DNA of 64,000 nt. Origin: an uncultured Draconibacterium sp. (GTDB lineage Bacteria > Bacteroidota > Bacteroidia > Bacteroidales > Prolixibacteraceae). The stretch's first letter is position 1. Each line of letters opens with the position of its first letter. The translations under genes and the position numbers were made by a program. Below, piece by piece: positions 34,203 to 43,323 of this stretch. The notes beneath the pieces were generated by a model. It was not told where the DNA came from and made no database searches. It worked only from the letters and a program-made list of their open reading frames with translations. Location of the stretch: positions 3,079,001-3,143,000 of the forward strand of contig NZ_OY776414.1 in NCBI RefSeq assembly GCF_963675585.1, in the 5' to 3' direction.

Positions 34203-35621
34203 ATGAATAAAACGAGGCAGGTTGCTAAATACGTTATTCTCGATTTTCTTGCTGCAGCAATTGCCTGGGCCGCTTTTTTTGTATACCGCAAAAAAGTAAT
34301 CGAACCGCAGTTTTTTGGGGGTTGGAAAGTGCCCTTCGAGTTTACAACTCAATTTTATCTGGGGCTGATTATTATTCCCTCATTTTGGATACTCACCTAT
34401 TACATTACCGGTTTTTATAAAAATATTTACCGCCGTTCGCGTCTGCTCGAATTGGGGCAAACTTTTTCGACATCGCTTGCAGGTGTTGTTGCCATATTTT
34501 TTGCCTTTCTACTCGACGACTGGATTGGGTCTTACAAAAACTACTACCAGTTATTTTTTACCTTGTTAACGCTTCATTTTGTTATTACATACAGTTTTAG
34601 GTTAATTCTTACCACCCGAACTATCCATAAAATTCACAAGCGAAAAATTGGTTTTAATACCCTGATTATCGGGAGTAACGAGAAAGCGTTTAAAATGTAC
34701 AACGAAATGTCGAACCAGCACCGCCCTGCCGGAAATAAGTTTGTTGGTTTTATTGGATTAGACAACAACGATGATGCAATTTTAAGTTCGCATTTAACAA
34801 AGCTGGGTGGAATTAAAGACATAGCCCTGGTATTGGAACAACAGGAAATAGAAGAGGTAATATTAGCGCTTGAAACCAAAGAACACGAAAAACTGAGCGA
34901 AATTCTTACAATAATTGAGAACCGGCAGGTAACCATTTGGGGCATTCCCGATTTGTATGATTTACTGTCGGGGATGACAAAAACCAATACCATTTTTGGA
35001 AGTCCGCTCATAAAAATCAGCAATGGTTTAATGCCGGGTTGGCAGGAAAATACAAAACGCTTGCTCGATGTTCTTTTTTCGTTATTTGCAATCCTGCTGT
35101 TTTTACCTGTTTTTATTGTGCTTGCAATCATTATCAAAACAACATCAAAAGGGCCGGTTTTTTACAAACAGGAACGAATTGGCCGGTTTGGCAAGCCATT
35201 TAATATTTACAAACTTAGAAGCATGGTATCGGGTGCCGAAAACGGAACTCCTGCCCTTTCTTCGGAAGAAGATACACGGATCACACGTATTGGAAAGTTT
35301 TTGCGCAAAACCCACCTCGATGAAATTCCGCAGTTTTACAATGTAATTACCGGAAGCATGTCGTTGGTTGGGCCACGTCCCGAGCGCGAGTATTACATCA
35401 AACAAATTGTAAAACGGGCTCCGCATTATACTCACCTTCATAAATTACGCCCGGGCATTACATCATGGGGACAGGTAAAATACGGTTACGCTTCGAATGT
35501 TGACGAAATGCTTGAACGACTAACTTACGACATGATGTACCTAAAAAACATATCGCTGTACATCGATTTTAAAATTCTTATTTACACCGTAATGGTTAGT
35601 GTAAAAGGCAACGGCAAATAA
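34203..35621 (+). CDS. Polyprenyl glycosylphosphotransferase (initiating sugar transferase)
   Basis: A 472-residue WbaP/WcaJ-type membrane enzyme that transfers a sugar-1-phosphate to undecaprenyl phosphate, starting a surface polysaccharide or O-antigen repeat unit. Four N-terminal helices (ILDFLAAAIAWAAFFVY, LGLIIIPSFWILTYYITGF, SLAGVVAIFFAFLLDD, LFFTLLTLHFVITYSF), then a Rossmann-like CoA-binding domain (TLIIGSNEKAFKMYNEMSN), a further helix (LDVLFSLFAILLFLPVFIVL) and the catalytic domain: FYKQERIGRFGKPFNIYKLR, THLDEIPQFYNVITGSMSLV, GPRPEREYYI, LRPGITSWGQVKYGYA. The ATG at 34203 avoids ten leader codons that precede the helix. No other glycan genes follow, so its locus is elsewhere. Confidence 0.92.
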   Translation: MNKTRQVAKYVILDFLAAAIAWAAFFVYRKKVIEPQFFGGWKVPFEFTTQFYLGLIIIPSFWILTYYITGFYKNIYRRSRLLELGQTFSTSLAGVVAIFFAFLLDDWIGSYKNYYQLFFTLLTLHFVITYSFRLILTTRTIHKIHKRKIGFNTLIIGSNEKAFKMYNEMSNQHRPAGNKFVGFIGLDNNDDAILSSHLTKLGGIKDIALVLEQQEIEEVILALETKEHEKLSEILTIIENRQVTIWGIPDLYDLLSGMTKTNTIFGSPLIKISNGLMPGWQENTKRLLDVLFSLFAILLFLPVFIVLAIIIKTTSKGPVFYKQERIGRFGKPFNIYKLRSMVSGAENGTPALSSEEDTRITRIGKFLRKTHLDEIPQFYNVITGSMSLVGPRPEREYYIKQIVKRAPHYTHLHKLRPGITSWGQVKYGYASNVDEMLERLTYDMMYLKNISLYIDFKILIYTVMVSVKGNGK

Positions 35622-35622
35622 A

Positions 35623-35940
35623 TTACAGATTAAAACCGTAATCGCGCTCCACTTTTGCAACACGAACTTTATACCTTTTGTACCACGTTTTTATCCCGGT
35701 TTGTTGTGCTTCAATGTGTTTAAAGTTCATCTTCCACAATTTAATGGCTTCCAGGCTTTTCCAGTACGAGACTGTTATTCCCAGCTCATTTCGTGCCGAT
35801 TCAGCTCCGAGAAAACCATCTTGTTTACTGGCTAATTCCAACATTTTTTCTGACATCACTGAATATCCCTGGTCACCTTCCGTTCTAACGGAAGTAAAAA
35901 TTACGGCATAATAGGGAGGTTCTGGTGTGTTCGCTATCAT
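35623..35940 (-). CDS. ABM (antibiotic biosynthesis monooxygenase) domain protein
   Basis: A 105-residue single-domain dimeric alpha-beta barrel protein: YYAVIFTSVRTEGDQGYSVM, MLELASKQDGFLGAESARNE and ISYWKSLEAIKLWKMN-like core (GITVSYWKSLEAIKLWKMNF). This matches YqjZ-type ABM proteins, which include haem-degrading and quinol monooxygenase-like enzymes and many of unknown role. It is the last gene of a three-gene operon (DUF4294, thpR, ABM), overlapping thpR by 4 bases (ATGA), and converges with the sugar-phosphate transferase. Confidence 0.85.
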   Translation of the reverse strand: MIANTPEPPYYAVIFTSVRTEGDQGYSVMSEKMLELASKQDGFLGAESARNELGITVSYWKSLEAIKLWKMNFKHIEAQQTGIKTWYKRYKVRVAKVERDYGFNL

Positions 35941-36503
35941 TTCAATTCAAAAATTTTAATCGTTTTATAAATCGGACCTTCAGCCCTTAAAATGCTTTGA
36001 TACAAAATAAAGGAAGTAACATTTACTTTTTGATATTCTGTCTCTTCCAAATCATCGAGATGCAAAATAAAACGGTTTTTGTTCTTTAAATGTTTAATTC
36101 GTCCCAGTGTTAAATGAGGCCGAAAAGCTTTCAATTCCTGCTGAAAGCCAACTGCGGTAACATTCGATTCGATACTTGCAGCCAACTTTTGCAGAGCTAC
36201 AGAATCTGCAATTTTGACGAATAAAACACGAGGCTGCCCTTTACTATTAAAGTAACCTGCACCTGTAATTTGCAACTCAAAGGATTTGTATTCATCCATA
36301 AGGATTTCAAAGCGATCAACCAACTCATACAACTGTTCGCGAGTAGTATTTCCAATAAACCGTAAAGTAAGATGAAACTGATCTTCTGGAACCCAGTTTA
36401 TTCGTTCGCCATCGAAAACATGTTTAAATGTCCGGATTTGACGGAGCAGCTTTTCATCCGGATGAATTTTAATGGCCACAAAAGTTCTGATCTGACTTTG
36501 CAT
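35937..36503 (-). CDS. thpR: RNA 2',3'-cyclic phosphodiesterase ThpR
   Basis: A 188-residue 2H phosphoesterase with both catalytic tetrads, FHLTLRFIG (about 43-51) and RPHLTLGRIK (about 129-138). N-terminal opening RTFVAIKIHPDEKLLRQIRT is characteristic of the LigT/ThpR group, which opens 2',3'-cyclic phosphates and can join tRNA half molecules in vitro. Middle gene of the DUF4294-thpR-ABM operon: its ATG overlaps the preceding stop (TAATG) and its end overlaps the next start. Confidence 0.92.
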   Translation of the reverse strand: MQSQIRTFVAIKIHPDEKLLRQIRTFKHVFDGERINWVPEDQFHLTLRFIGNTTREQLYELVDRFEILMDEYKSFELQITGAGYFNSKGQPRVLFVKIADSVALQKLAASIESNVTAVGFQQELKAFRPHLTLGRIKHLKNKNRFILHLDDLEETEYQKVNVTSFILYQSILRAEGPIYKTIKIFELK

Positions 36504-37087
36504 TACAAATATCCCAACTCAATTAAGGTGACTATTTCTTCCAAAACTTTGTCTTCTTCTTCGGGTTCATAACCATCCTTCAGGTTATTTTTAAACAGCC
36601 GTGCTATTCCCTGCCAGAAAGTGGCACTAACTCCTCCCCGAAAATCCTTTATTAAACTGTATGGAGTACGTTCTGTTTCCCGGTTTATCAGTTTTAAAAG
36701 GATACGCCCATCCGAAATCGACCACTTTTTCATCTCGTCCATGTGCTTGTCGAGTAATTCCTTTTCAAGCTGTTTCATCATTTTTCGCCGTTCCTTTTCA
36801 CTTTCGAGAGCATAATATTCAGGTTCGTATTTCGCTAATAACTCGCGTGCTTCAACCGCAACAGGGTACACCTTTTTCACTTTCAGAATATATCGGGTGT
36901 AACGCCGGTATTGACGCTGATTTTTAAATTCGCGCTGCGGAAAAACAATTACTTCCTTTACATTCTTAAATATAATGGTATCTCCGTTTTCAACATAGCC
37001 CATATTTATACCGGTTGTATCTCGTTCCTGAGCTTCAGAAATGACACAAATCATAAAAAAAAGCAGTATAACAAATCCTGTCTTCAC
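36503..37087 (-). CDS. DUF4294 domain secreted protein
   Basis: A 194-residue protein with signal peptide MKTGFVILLFFMICVISEAQ. The mature protein has the DUF4294 pattern: YVENGDTIIFKNVKEVIVFP, RQYRRYTRYILKVKKVYPVA, ALESEKERRKMMKQLEKELL and the end KVLEEIVTLIELGYL. Function unknown; the domain is restricted to Bacteroidota. It is predicted helical and basic, exported to the periplasm, and leads an operon with thpR and an ABM protein. No lipobox or sorting tail is seen. Confidence 0.85.
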   Translation of the reverse strand: MKTGFVILLFFMICVISEAQERDTTGINMGYVENGDTIIFKNVKEVIVFPQREFKNQRQYRRYTRYILKVKKVYPVAVEARELLAKYEPEYYALESEKERRKMMKQLEKELLDKHMDEMKKWSISDGRILLKLINRETERTPYSLIKDFRGGVSATFWQGIARLFKNNLKDGYEPEEEDKVLEEIVTLIELGYL

Positions 37088-37156
37088 CCAAACATTTTTA
37101 ATAACATAAAAGTAGAACGAATAATCTGTTTTTCAATTATACCGTATCAAAGTTTA

Positions 37157-37164
37157 TATCTTTG
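37157..37164 (+). promoter_or_regulatory. -7 box for the arginine deiminase-like gene
   Basis: TATCTTTG matches TAnnTTTG; the ATG at 37210 lies 45 bases downstream. Confidence 0.5.
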
Positions 37165-37209
37165 TCGTGCTATTTACAACGGTATAAACAACCATTATTT
37201 ATACGAAAT

Positions 37210-38469
37210 ATGAAGACAGCAGTTCATTCGGAAATAGGAAAACTGGAAGGAGTACTTATTCATCCTCCCGGTTCGGAAGTGGAAAATATGACGCCCGAAA
37301 ATGCAGAGCGTGCTTTGTATAGCGATATTTTAAATCTGTCGATTGCATCAAAAGAATATGCACAGTTTGCTGGTGTACTAAAAAAAGTTTCGTCGGTTTT
37401 TGAGGTAAAAACCTTACTTACCGATATTCTGAAAAACGACGAGGTAAAGTCAAATTTATTAAAAGAAATTTGCATGACCGAGTACCTCGATTCGTGTTAC
37501 CAGTTACTGGATGCAGCACCGGCCGACTTAGCAAATTTATTGATTGAAGGCGTGGTTTTGGAAAAAACAAACTTAACCAACTACCTTAGTAACGAGCGTT
37601 TTTTGCTTCGCCCTTTACACAACCTGTTTTTTACCCGCGATTCGGCGATGGCAATGAATGAACACATGCTGATAGGTAAAATGGCCAATCCGGTGCGCGA
37701 ACGCGAATCGGTAATTATGGAAGCCATTTACAAGTACCATCCTGCGTTGGAAACTCAAACTTTAAATCCGGGGAAACCCAAAGAAGGAATACTCGTAAAC
37801 CGACGATCGAAAATTGAAGGTGGCGATTTTCAGGTAGCCCGGGATGATATTTTTGTTATTGGAACCGGAGTACGAACCAGCACGCAGGGAATCGATTTTA
37901 TAATTGAAAACATTAAACAGCTGAAAAAAGAAAAACAGCACATTATTGTTCAGGAATTGCCCGACACTCCGGAATCGTTTATTCATCTCGACATGGTATT
38001 TACCTTTTTAAACACCGATTCGTGTATGGTATATTCGCCCGTAATTTTTGGGATGAGCCGCTTTAAAACCATTCATTTGGAAATAGAAAACGGCAAAGTT
38101 ACCACCATTGAAGAGATGCCAAATATTCCAAAAGCGCTAAAAAAACTTGGAATGGATCTGGAACCCATTTATTGTGGAGGGAACAAGGATCCGTGGACAC
38201 AGGAACGTGAGCAGTGGCACAGTGGCGCCAACTTTTTTGCATTTGCTCCGGGAAAAATAATTGGCTATCAACGCAATGTACACACCATTGAAGAGTTGCA
38301 CCACAATGGTTTCGAGGTGCTGGCAGCCACCGATGTCATTTCAGGAAAAGTATCGCCCGAAGAGTATAAAAAATGTGTAATTACCATTGCAGGATCAGAG
38401 CTGGCGCGCGGTGGTGGTGGTGCCCGTTGTATGACACAACCGTTTAGAAGAGCAAAAGTAGACTGGTAA
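37210..38469 (+). CDS. Arginine deiminase-like amidinohydrolase
   Basis: A 419-residue guanidino-group modifying enzyme of the ADI fold. Catalytic signatures: NLFFTRDSAMAM, KIEGGDFQVA, ESFIHLDMVFTFL (His-x-Asp), and the C-terminal nucleophile GGGGARCMTQPFRR. N-terminal VHSEIGKLEGVLIHPPGSEV is ADI-like. It would hydrolyse arginine to citrulline and ammonia. No arcB, arcC or antiporter is adjacent, so it may serve nitrogen release or a scavenging role rather than a complete ADI pathway. The ATG at 37210 follows the -7 box. A TrmH-type methyltransferase begins 13 bases after its stop, probably in the same transcript. Confidence 0.87.
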   Translation: MKTAVHSEIGKLEGVLIHPPGSEVENMTPENAERALYSDILNLSIASKEYAQFAGVLKKVSSVFEVKTLLTDILKNDEVKSNLLKEICMTEYLDSCYQLLDAAPADLANLLIEGVVLEKTNLTNYLSNERFLLRPLHNLFFTRDSAMAMNEHMLIGKMANPVRERESVIMEAIYKYHPALETQTLNPGKPKEGILVNRRSKIEGGDFQVARDDIFVIGTGVRTSTQGIDFIIENIKQLKKEKQHIIVQELPDTPESFIHLDMVFTFLNTDSCMVYSPVIFGMSRFKTIHLEIENGKVTTIEEMPNIPKALKKLGMDLEPIYCGGNKDPWTQEREQWHSGANFFAFAPGKIIGYQRNVHTIEELHHNGFEVLAATDVISGKVSPEEYKKCVITIAGSELARGGGGARCMTQPFRRAKVDW

Positions 38470-38481
38470 AAATTTGATTTA

Positions 38482-39015
38482 ATGCGGAAACTAAAAAATA
38501 AAGAGTTAAATCGTCTTAGTGTTGACGAATACAAAAGCACTGACAAAACACCTGTTATTGTTGTTTTGGACAACATTAGAAGCTGCAACAATATTGGTTC
38601 TGTATTTCGTACTTCGGATGCTTTACTTATCGAAAAAATATATTTGTGTGGAATTACAGCCACTCCGCCAAACAACGAAATCAGAAAGACTGCTTTGGAT
38701 GCCGAGAAATCGGTGGATTGGGAGTACTTTGAAAATACCGAAGACGTGGTAAAAAAACTACAAAACGAAGGATGCAAAGTATATGCAATCGAGCAGGTTG
38801 AAAACAGTATTTCGCTGCCTGACTATCAACCGCAAGCAGGCGAAAAACCTGCCTTGGTTTTTGGCAACGAAGTAAAAGGCGTAAAACAATCGGTGGTTGA
38901 CCTTTGCGACGGAAGTATTGAAATTCCGCAATTTGGAACCAAACATTCTTTTAATATTTCGGTAAGTGCCGGCATTGTTTTGTGGGACATTTTTCAGAAA
39001 GTTACATATGAATGA
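38482..39015 (+). CDS. SpoU/TrmH-family RNA 2'-O-methyltransferase
   Basis: A 177-residue SPOUT methyltransferase without an extra N-terminal substrate domain. Motif 1: LDNIRSCNNIGSVFRTSDAL; motif 2: PALVFGNEVKGVKQSVVDLC; motif 3: IEIPQFGTKHSFNISVSAGI, which forms the trefoil-knot SAM site. It methylates a tRNA or rRNA ribose; whether it is TrmH-like (tRNA G18) or TrmL-like (wobble) cannot be decided. It lies 13 bases after the deiminase-like gene. Confidence 0.9.
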   Translation: MRKLKNKELNRLSVDEYKSTDKTPVIVVLDNIRSCNNIGSVFRTSDALLIEKIYLCGITATPPNNEIRKTALDAEKSVDWEYFENTEDVVKKLQNEGCKVYAIEQVENSISLPDYQPQAGEKPALVFGNEVKGVKQSVVDLCDGSIEIPQFGTKHSFNISVSAGIVLWDIFQKVTYE

Positions 39016-39025
39016 TATTGATACC

Positions 39026-39040
39026 CTGACTTCAAGTCAG
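39026..39040. promoter_or_regulatory. Perfect 15-base palindrome before the DUF2851 gene
   Basis: CTGACTT-C-AAGTCAG has 7-base arms around a single C, placed 96 bases upstream of the DUF2851 gene start. No T-run follows, so an operator is more likely than a terminator. No regulator is known. Confidence 0.3.
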
Positions 39041-39135
39041 CTTATCACTAGTATTATTAATTTTCTCTGAGAAAACAACATCCTGATTTCAAACATTTTC
39101 AGTATTTTTATAGTAAATCAAAAAGATTTACAAAA

Positions 39136-40428
39136 ATGAATACTCCCAAAAATATGCCCGAAGAATTTTTACAATACATTTGGGAAAACCGTCACTTTTA
39201 TACAGAAAAACTCAAAACAACAGATAAGCAGCCGCTGGAAATTTTAAATCCGGGAAAACGCAACAGCGATTCGGGACCAGACTTTTTTAATGCAAAAATT
39301 AAAATCGACAACACCATTTGGGCCGGCAACATCGAAATTCATAAAAAAGCATCCGACTGGCAAAAACACAATCATACCACCAACAAAGCCTACGATTCGG
39401 TTATTTTACATGTGGTTGAAACCGACGACCTTGAAATTTCAAGAACCAACGGAGAGCTTATTCCAACGCTTATACTTAAATATCCCGATTTTCTGAAAAC
39501 AAACTACGAACAGCTGCTAAATGCGCAAACCTGGATCGCTTGTCAGAATCAGTTTCACAAAGTAAATCCGGTGCTGTTGCAATTGGGATTTAACCGATTA
39601 ATGATTGAACGGCTCGAAAACAAAACAGAAGAAATAACAGCCCGTTTGCAATACAATAACAACGACTGGAACGAAACTTTTTACCAAATGCTGGCTCGTA
39701 TGTTTGGATTTAAAGTAAATGCTATTCCGTTTGAATTGTTGGCAAAATCGCTCCCAATGCAGATTCTGTTAAAACACAAAAACAATTTATTCCAGCTGGA
39801 AGCGCTGTTGTTTGGTAATTCGGGTTTACTTAACAATCAACTTTTAGGAGATGAGTACTACTTAAAATTGCGCGAGGAATATTCTTTTCTGTACAAAAAA
39901 TACAAGTTAAAGGCGATAGAAAGTCACTTGTGGAAATTTATGCGCCTGCGTCCGGTAAACTTTCCCCCAATCCGGATTTCTCAGTTGGCTCATTTAATTC
40001 AAAATTCACATGCTCTTTTTTCAAAAATAATAGAACTCGAAACACTTCATGAAATTAAAGATTTATTTAGAGTAAAGGCATCGGCATACTGGAACAACCA
40101 TTACAATTTTAACAAACTTTCGACACTAGAAGAGGTAAAAGAATTGGGCGAAACCTCTTCTAATCTGTTAATCATCAATATAGTTATCCCCTTCTTATTT
40201 GTTTATGGCGAAAAACAAAACAAAAACTACCTTAAAAACCGGGCTCTCGACTTTTTAGAACAACTTCCTTCAGAAACTAATTCGATTATAAAAAAATGGC
40301 ACGACATGGGCATTCAGGCGCGCTCTGCATTTGAATCGCAAGCTTTACTTCAATTAAAAAACTGCTACTGCGAACCAAAAAAATGCTTAAATTGCCACAT
40401 AGGAGTAAAACTGGTTTCTGCTCCTTAA
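39136..40428 (+). CDS. DUF2851 family protein
   Basis: A 430-residue cytosolic protein of the DUF2851 family, which is widespread in Bacteroidota and without a known function. The N-terminus EEFLQYIWENRHFYTEKLK is followed by LEILNPGKRNSDSGPDFFNA, IDNTIWAGNIEIHKKASDW and SVILHVVETDDLEI; the pattern of Asp/Glu and Lys in this block is reminiscent of a PD-(D/E)xK nuclease core, which is an inference. The C-terminus has three cysteines in CEPKKCLNCHIG. It overlaps the upstream end of the K+ channel frame; the channel start 14 bases after its stop is preferred. Confidence 0.85.
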   Translation: MNTPKNMPEEFLQYIWENRHFYTEKLKTTDKQPLEILNPGKRNSDSGPDFFNAKIKIDNTIWAGNIEIHKKASDWQKHNHTTNKAYDSVILHVVETDDLEISRTNGELIPTLILKYPDFLKTNYEQLLNAQTWIACQNQFHKVNPVLLQLGFNRLMIERLENKTEEITARLQYNNNDWNETFYQMLARMFGFKVNAIPFELLAKSLPMQILLKHKNNLFQLEALLFGNSGLLNNQLLGDEYYLKLREEYSFLYKKYKLKAIESHLWKFMRLRPVNFPPIRISQLAHLIQNSHALFSKIIELETLHEIKDLFRVKASAYWNNHYNFNKLSTLEEVKELGETSSNLLIINIVIPFLFVYGEKQNKNYLKNRALDFLEQLPSETNSIIKKWHDMGIQARSAFESQALLQLKNCYCEPKKCLNCHIGVKLVSAP

Positions 40429-40442
40429 ACCAAAAAAAATGT

Positions 40443-41492
40443 ATGAGTATAACTAGCCAGCAGTATAATAAATTTCAGGAAGTTTCGAGCAACACCTTAA
40501 AAGTAGGTATTGCACTACTGGTTTCAATTTTAACCTTTGGAACAGCCGGCTATTATTACATTGAAGATTTAAGTTTGTTGCAAAGCCTATACATGACGGT
40601 AATTACCATTTCCACTGTTGGGTTTAAACATGTGGGGCACGAACCAACAGAACTTGGAATGATTTTTACCATTGTTCTGATTATTGTAAGTTTGGGTAGT
40701 TTGGCATATGTAGGCTCAAACATGGCAAGATTTGTATTCGACGGGGAATTAGCTAACTATATTAAAACGTACAGAGTGGACAAAAGAATTGCAAAATTAA
40801 AAGACCACGTTATTATTGTGGGCTATGGACGAAATGGCGAGCAGGCAGCCATGGAACTGGAAGAAAACGGAGTACCATTTGTGATTCTCGATAAACGTGA
40901 AAATGTGATCTCGAGAATACGCGACAACGAAAAGCTACTCTACATCAGAGGAGATGCAACCCACGAAGAAACGCTTGAGCAGGCTCGTATTCACGAGGCA
41001 CGAGCATTGATTGCAACCACTCCGAACGATGCCGACAATGTGTTTGTTGTGCTCACTGCCCGAAGTATGAATCCGGGTTTAACGGTTATTAGTCGAGCCT
41101 CGGAACTTGAAAGCCAGATGAAATTAAAACGGGCAGGTGCAACCAATGTAATTATGCCCGAACGTATTGGCGGACAACGTATGGCAAAACTGGTTCACCA
41201 ACCCGATGTTGTCGAATTCATTGAATACATCATACTGCAAAAAACACAGGATGTGAGTCTTGAAGAAGTTTCATGTAAAAACCTGGCTCAGCGTTTTGTT
41301 GGAAAATCTATTTCCGATCTAAAAGTTCGTGAATATACAGGTGCAAATATTATTGGAATAAAAATAAGCGGTGCACGTTATGTTTTCAATCCCGATCCGC
41401 AAATGATTCTATCGCGAAATGATCAACTCTTTGTTTTAGGAAATCCACAGCAAATTAAAAAACTTCATGAAATTATGCAGGCCGAAGCGTAA
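40443..41492 (+). CDS. 2-TM potassium channel with RCK (TrkA) domains
   Basis: A 349-residue channel: two helices (LKVGIALLVSILTFGTAGY and LGMIFTIVLIIVSLGSLAYV) around a pore loop with filter TISTVGFKHVG, then RCK-N (HVIIVGYGRNGEQAAMELEE with a GxGxxG-type nucleotide loop) and a TrkA-C lobe (FVGKSISDLKVREYTGANII). The filter TVGF-K differs from the canonical TVGYG: Phe for Tyr and Lys after it, a variant seen in this channel subgroup; conductance may differ. Inner-membrane, tetrameric, probably gated by nucleotide or ion binding. The ATG at 40443 is chosen because 20 extra upstream codons would overlap DUF2851. Confidence 0.88.
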   Translation: MSITSQQYNKFQEVSSNTLKVGIALLVSILTFGTAGYYYIEDLSLLQSLYMTVITISTVGFKHVGHEPTELGMIFTIVLIIVSLGSLAYVGSNMARFVFDGELANYIKTYRVDKRIAKLKDHVIIVGYGRNGEQAAMELEENGVPFVILDKRENVISRIRDNEKLLYIRGDATHEETLEQARIHEARALIATTPNDADNVFVVLTARSMNPGLTVISRASELESQMKLKRAGATNVIMPERIGGQRMAKLVHQPDVVEFIEYIILQKTQDVSLEEVSCKNLAQRFVGKSISDLKVREYTGANIIGIKISGARYVFNPDPQMILSRNDQLFVLGNPQQIKKLHEIMQAEA

Positions 41493-41593
41493 AAGTACAC
41501 GACATTTGACCTGGAATTCATGTAATACAGTTAAGATATACTTTGCAATTGATAACTAAATTCCAATATTTAAATTGCGAATAATATTATTAC

Positions 41594-41601
41594 TATGTTT
41601 G
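41594..41601 (+). promoter_or_regulatory. -7 box for the histidine kinase gene
   Basis: TATGTTTG matches TAnnTTTG and ends 42 bases before the ATG at 41644. Confidence 0.45.
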
Positions 41602-41643
41602 TGCCAGCCAAATGTTATATTGATGCTATCACATTAACCTGCA

Positions 41644-42567
41644 ATGCATAAGATAAAATTTGAATATCGGATTACAGTTATTTATTTACTGGTTGGCGGA
41701 GGCTGGATTATATTCTCTGACAAGTTTGTTCAATCTCTTACCAGCAATAATGCCGTGCTTACTGAATTGCAAACTTACAAAGGTTGGTTTTATGTATGCG
41801 TAACTGCAATTCTCCTTTTTTTTATGGTAAAAAAACACCTGCTAAAAATTCGAAAAGCGGAACAGGAAGCCATAAAAAGCAACGAACTCAAAAGTGCCTT
41901 CCTGCAAAATATTTCGCACGAAATTCGAACACCAATGAATAGCATTATTGGTTTTTCTGACCTATTACAATTTGAAGATCTTTCGCAGAAAAACAGGCAG
42001 GAATACACCACAAATATCATTAACAGCTCAAACCAGCTACTCTCGATTGTAGATGAATTAATGGATATTTCCTTAATTGAAACAGGAAACATGAAGGTGT
42101 ATGAAAGCCGTTTTAATCTCAATCAGTTTTTAGATGAAATTGTGGCTTCGTTCCATCTTACTCTGAAAAAAGAAATTGAATTTTCGATTGAGAAAGGACT
42201 CTCCGACGAACTAAGTACAATAAAAACCGACGAACACAAACTGCGGCAAGTTATTCAGAACCTATTGACCAATTCGAACAAATACACCGAAACCGGAAAA
42301 ATAATCCTGACTTATTCTGTTAGTAACGAAGAAATTAAGTTTTGTATACGCGACACCGGCATCGGAATTCCACACGAACTAAAAGAGCTTGTATTTGAGC
42401 GTTTTCGTCAGATAAACGAATCGAATAAAAAACTAAACGACGGAGTTGGTTTAGGACTTGCGATTTGTAAAGGGCATATTGAATTACTAAATGGCAAAAT
42501 CTGGCTCGAATCAGAAGCTGGAAAAGGCACTTCATTCTATTTTACAATTCCGCTTAAACGCACTTAA
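41644..42567 (+). CDS. Sensor histidine kinase, minimal two-helix type
   Basis: A 307-residue kinase with two N-terminal helices (VIYLLVGGGWIIFSDKF and WFYVCVTAILLFFMVKKHLL) framing a short 20-30 residue extracytoplasmic loop, then the DHp domain (FLQNISHEIRTPMNSIIGFS, autophosphorylated His) and an HATPase domain with N box NLLTNSNKYTETGK, G1 DTGIGIPHELKEL and G2 VGLGLAICKGH. No PAS, HAMP or sensory domain is visible, so the signal must be read by the helices or short loop. No response regulator is adjacent. It is a single-gene unit with its own -7 box. Confidence 0.92.
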   Translation: MHKIKFEYRITVIYLLVGGGWIIFSDKFVQSLTSNNAVLTELQTYKGWFYVCVTAILLFFMVKKHLLKIRKAEQEAIKSNELKSAFLQNISHEIRTPMNSIIGFSDLLQFEDLSQKNRQEYTTNIINSSNQLLSIVDELMDISLIETGNMKVYESRFNLNQFLDEIVASFHLTLKKEIEFSIEKGLSDELSTIKTDEHKLRQVIQNLLTNSNKYTETGKIILTYSVSNEEIKFCIRDTGIGIPHELKELVFERFRQINESNKKLNDGVGLGLAICKGHIELLNGKIWLESEAGKGTSFYFTIPLKRT

Positions 42568-42714
42568 AAAACAACATTTCTGATCAAGGCCTCCATTTAA
42601 TACCGATTGGATACAAATTTACCCCAAACATTTAGCGCACTTATGTTTAACATAGATTAGGATTTATTCAAAAACCTTAATACTATTTTTCCTGACCTTT
42701 GGCTCTGAAAACAA

Positions 42715-43323
42715 ATGCCAATGAAAATAATTTCTACTTTATTTTTTTTATGTTGTTGCATCGCTGTATTCGCTCAGGAAGACAAACTCTACATACAAGG
42801 GAGAGTTGTAAATGCAAATGGAGACCCGGTTAGCGATGTGTATATCATTAATGTCATTACGCACGAAAAAGACATCACTCAAGCCGATGGAATTTTTACA
42901 ATTCAGGTTTCGCCAAACGATTCGCTTATTCTGTCGCACATTTCGTATTACCGGAAGGCTGTTAAAGTATACACACTGCTACAAAATCCAGTTGTTGTAC
43001 TTGAGTCCGACAACATTGAAATTTCGGAAGTTACCGTAACGCCGGAAAACCAGAATGATTACGAACGTGCAAAAAAGAATTTGAAGTTTCTGGAAGATTA
43101 CAAAGTTCCGAGTTACACAAAGATAAAACCGGAAAACGATCCGGTGCAAACAATTATGACCGAACACAACAAACTTATGCGCACAGAAGCCGGGATGCTA
43201 AATCTGGGTGCGATTCCACTGCAAGCCTTAACAAATCTCGGCAAAAAGAAAAAAACGAAACGAAGGAGATCAGACTCCTATTATTCCACCCGAAAACAAA
43301 AAGATCTTACTCCTGAAGAATAA
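42715..43323 (+). CDS. Secreted CPDR-like domain protein with basic C-terminus
   Basis: A 202-residue protein with a signal peptide (MPMKIISTLFFLCCCIAVFA, cut before QEDKLY). Residues about 22-95 form a carboxypeptidase-D regulatory-like sandwich: IQGRVVNANGDPVSDVYIIN, ADGIFTIQVSPND, ILSHISYYRKAV. The rest is helical, with GKKKKTKRRRS near the C-terminus. It is not a TonB receptor: there is no plug or barrel. The family is common but uncharacterised in Bacteroidota. Its stop is immediately followed, with zero spacing, by the stop of the convergent OmpA-like gene. Confidence 0.8.
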   Translation: MPMKIISTLFFLCCCIAVFAQEDKLYIQGRVVNANGDPVSDVYIINVITHEKDITQADGIFTIQVSPNDSLILSHISYYRKAVKVYTLLQNPVVVLESDNIEISEVTVTPENQNDYERAKKNLKFLEDYKVPSYTKIKPENDPVQTIMTEHNKLMRTEAGMLNLGAIPLQALTNLGKKKKTKRRRSDSYYSTRKQKDLTPEE

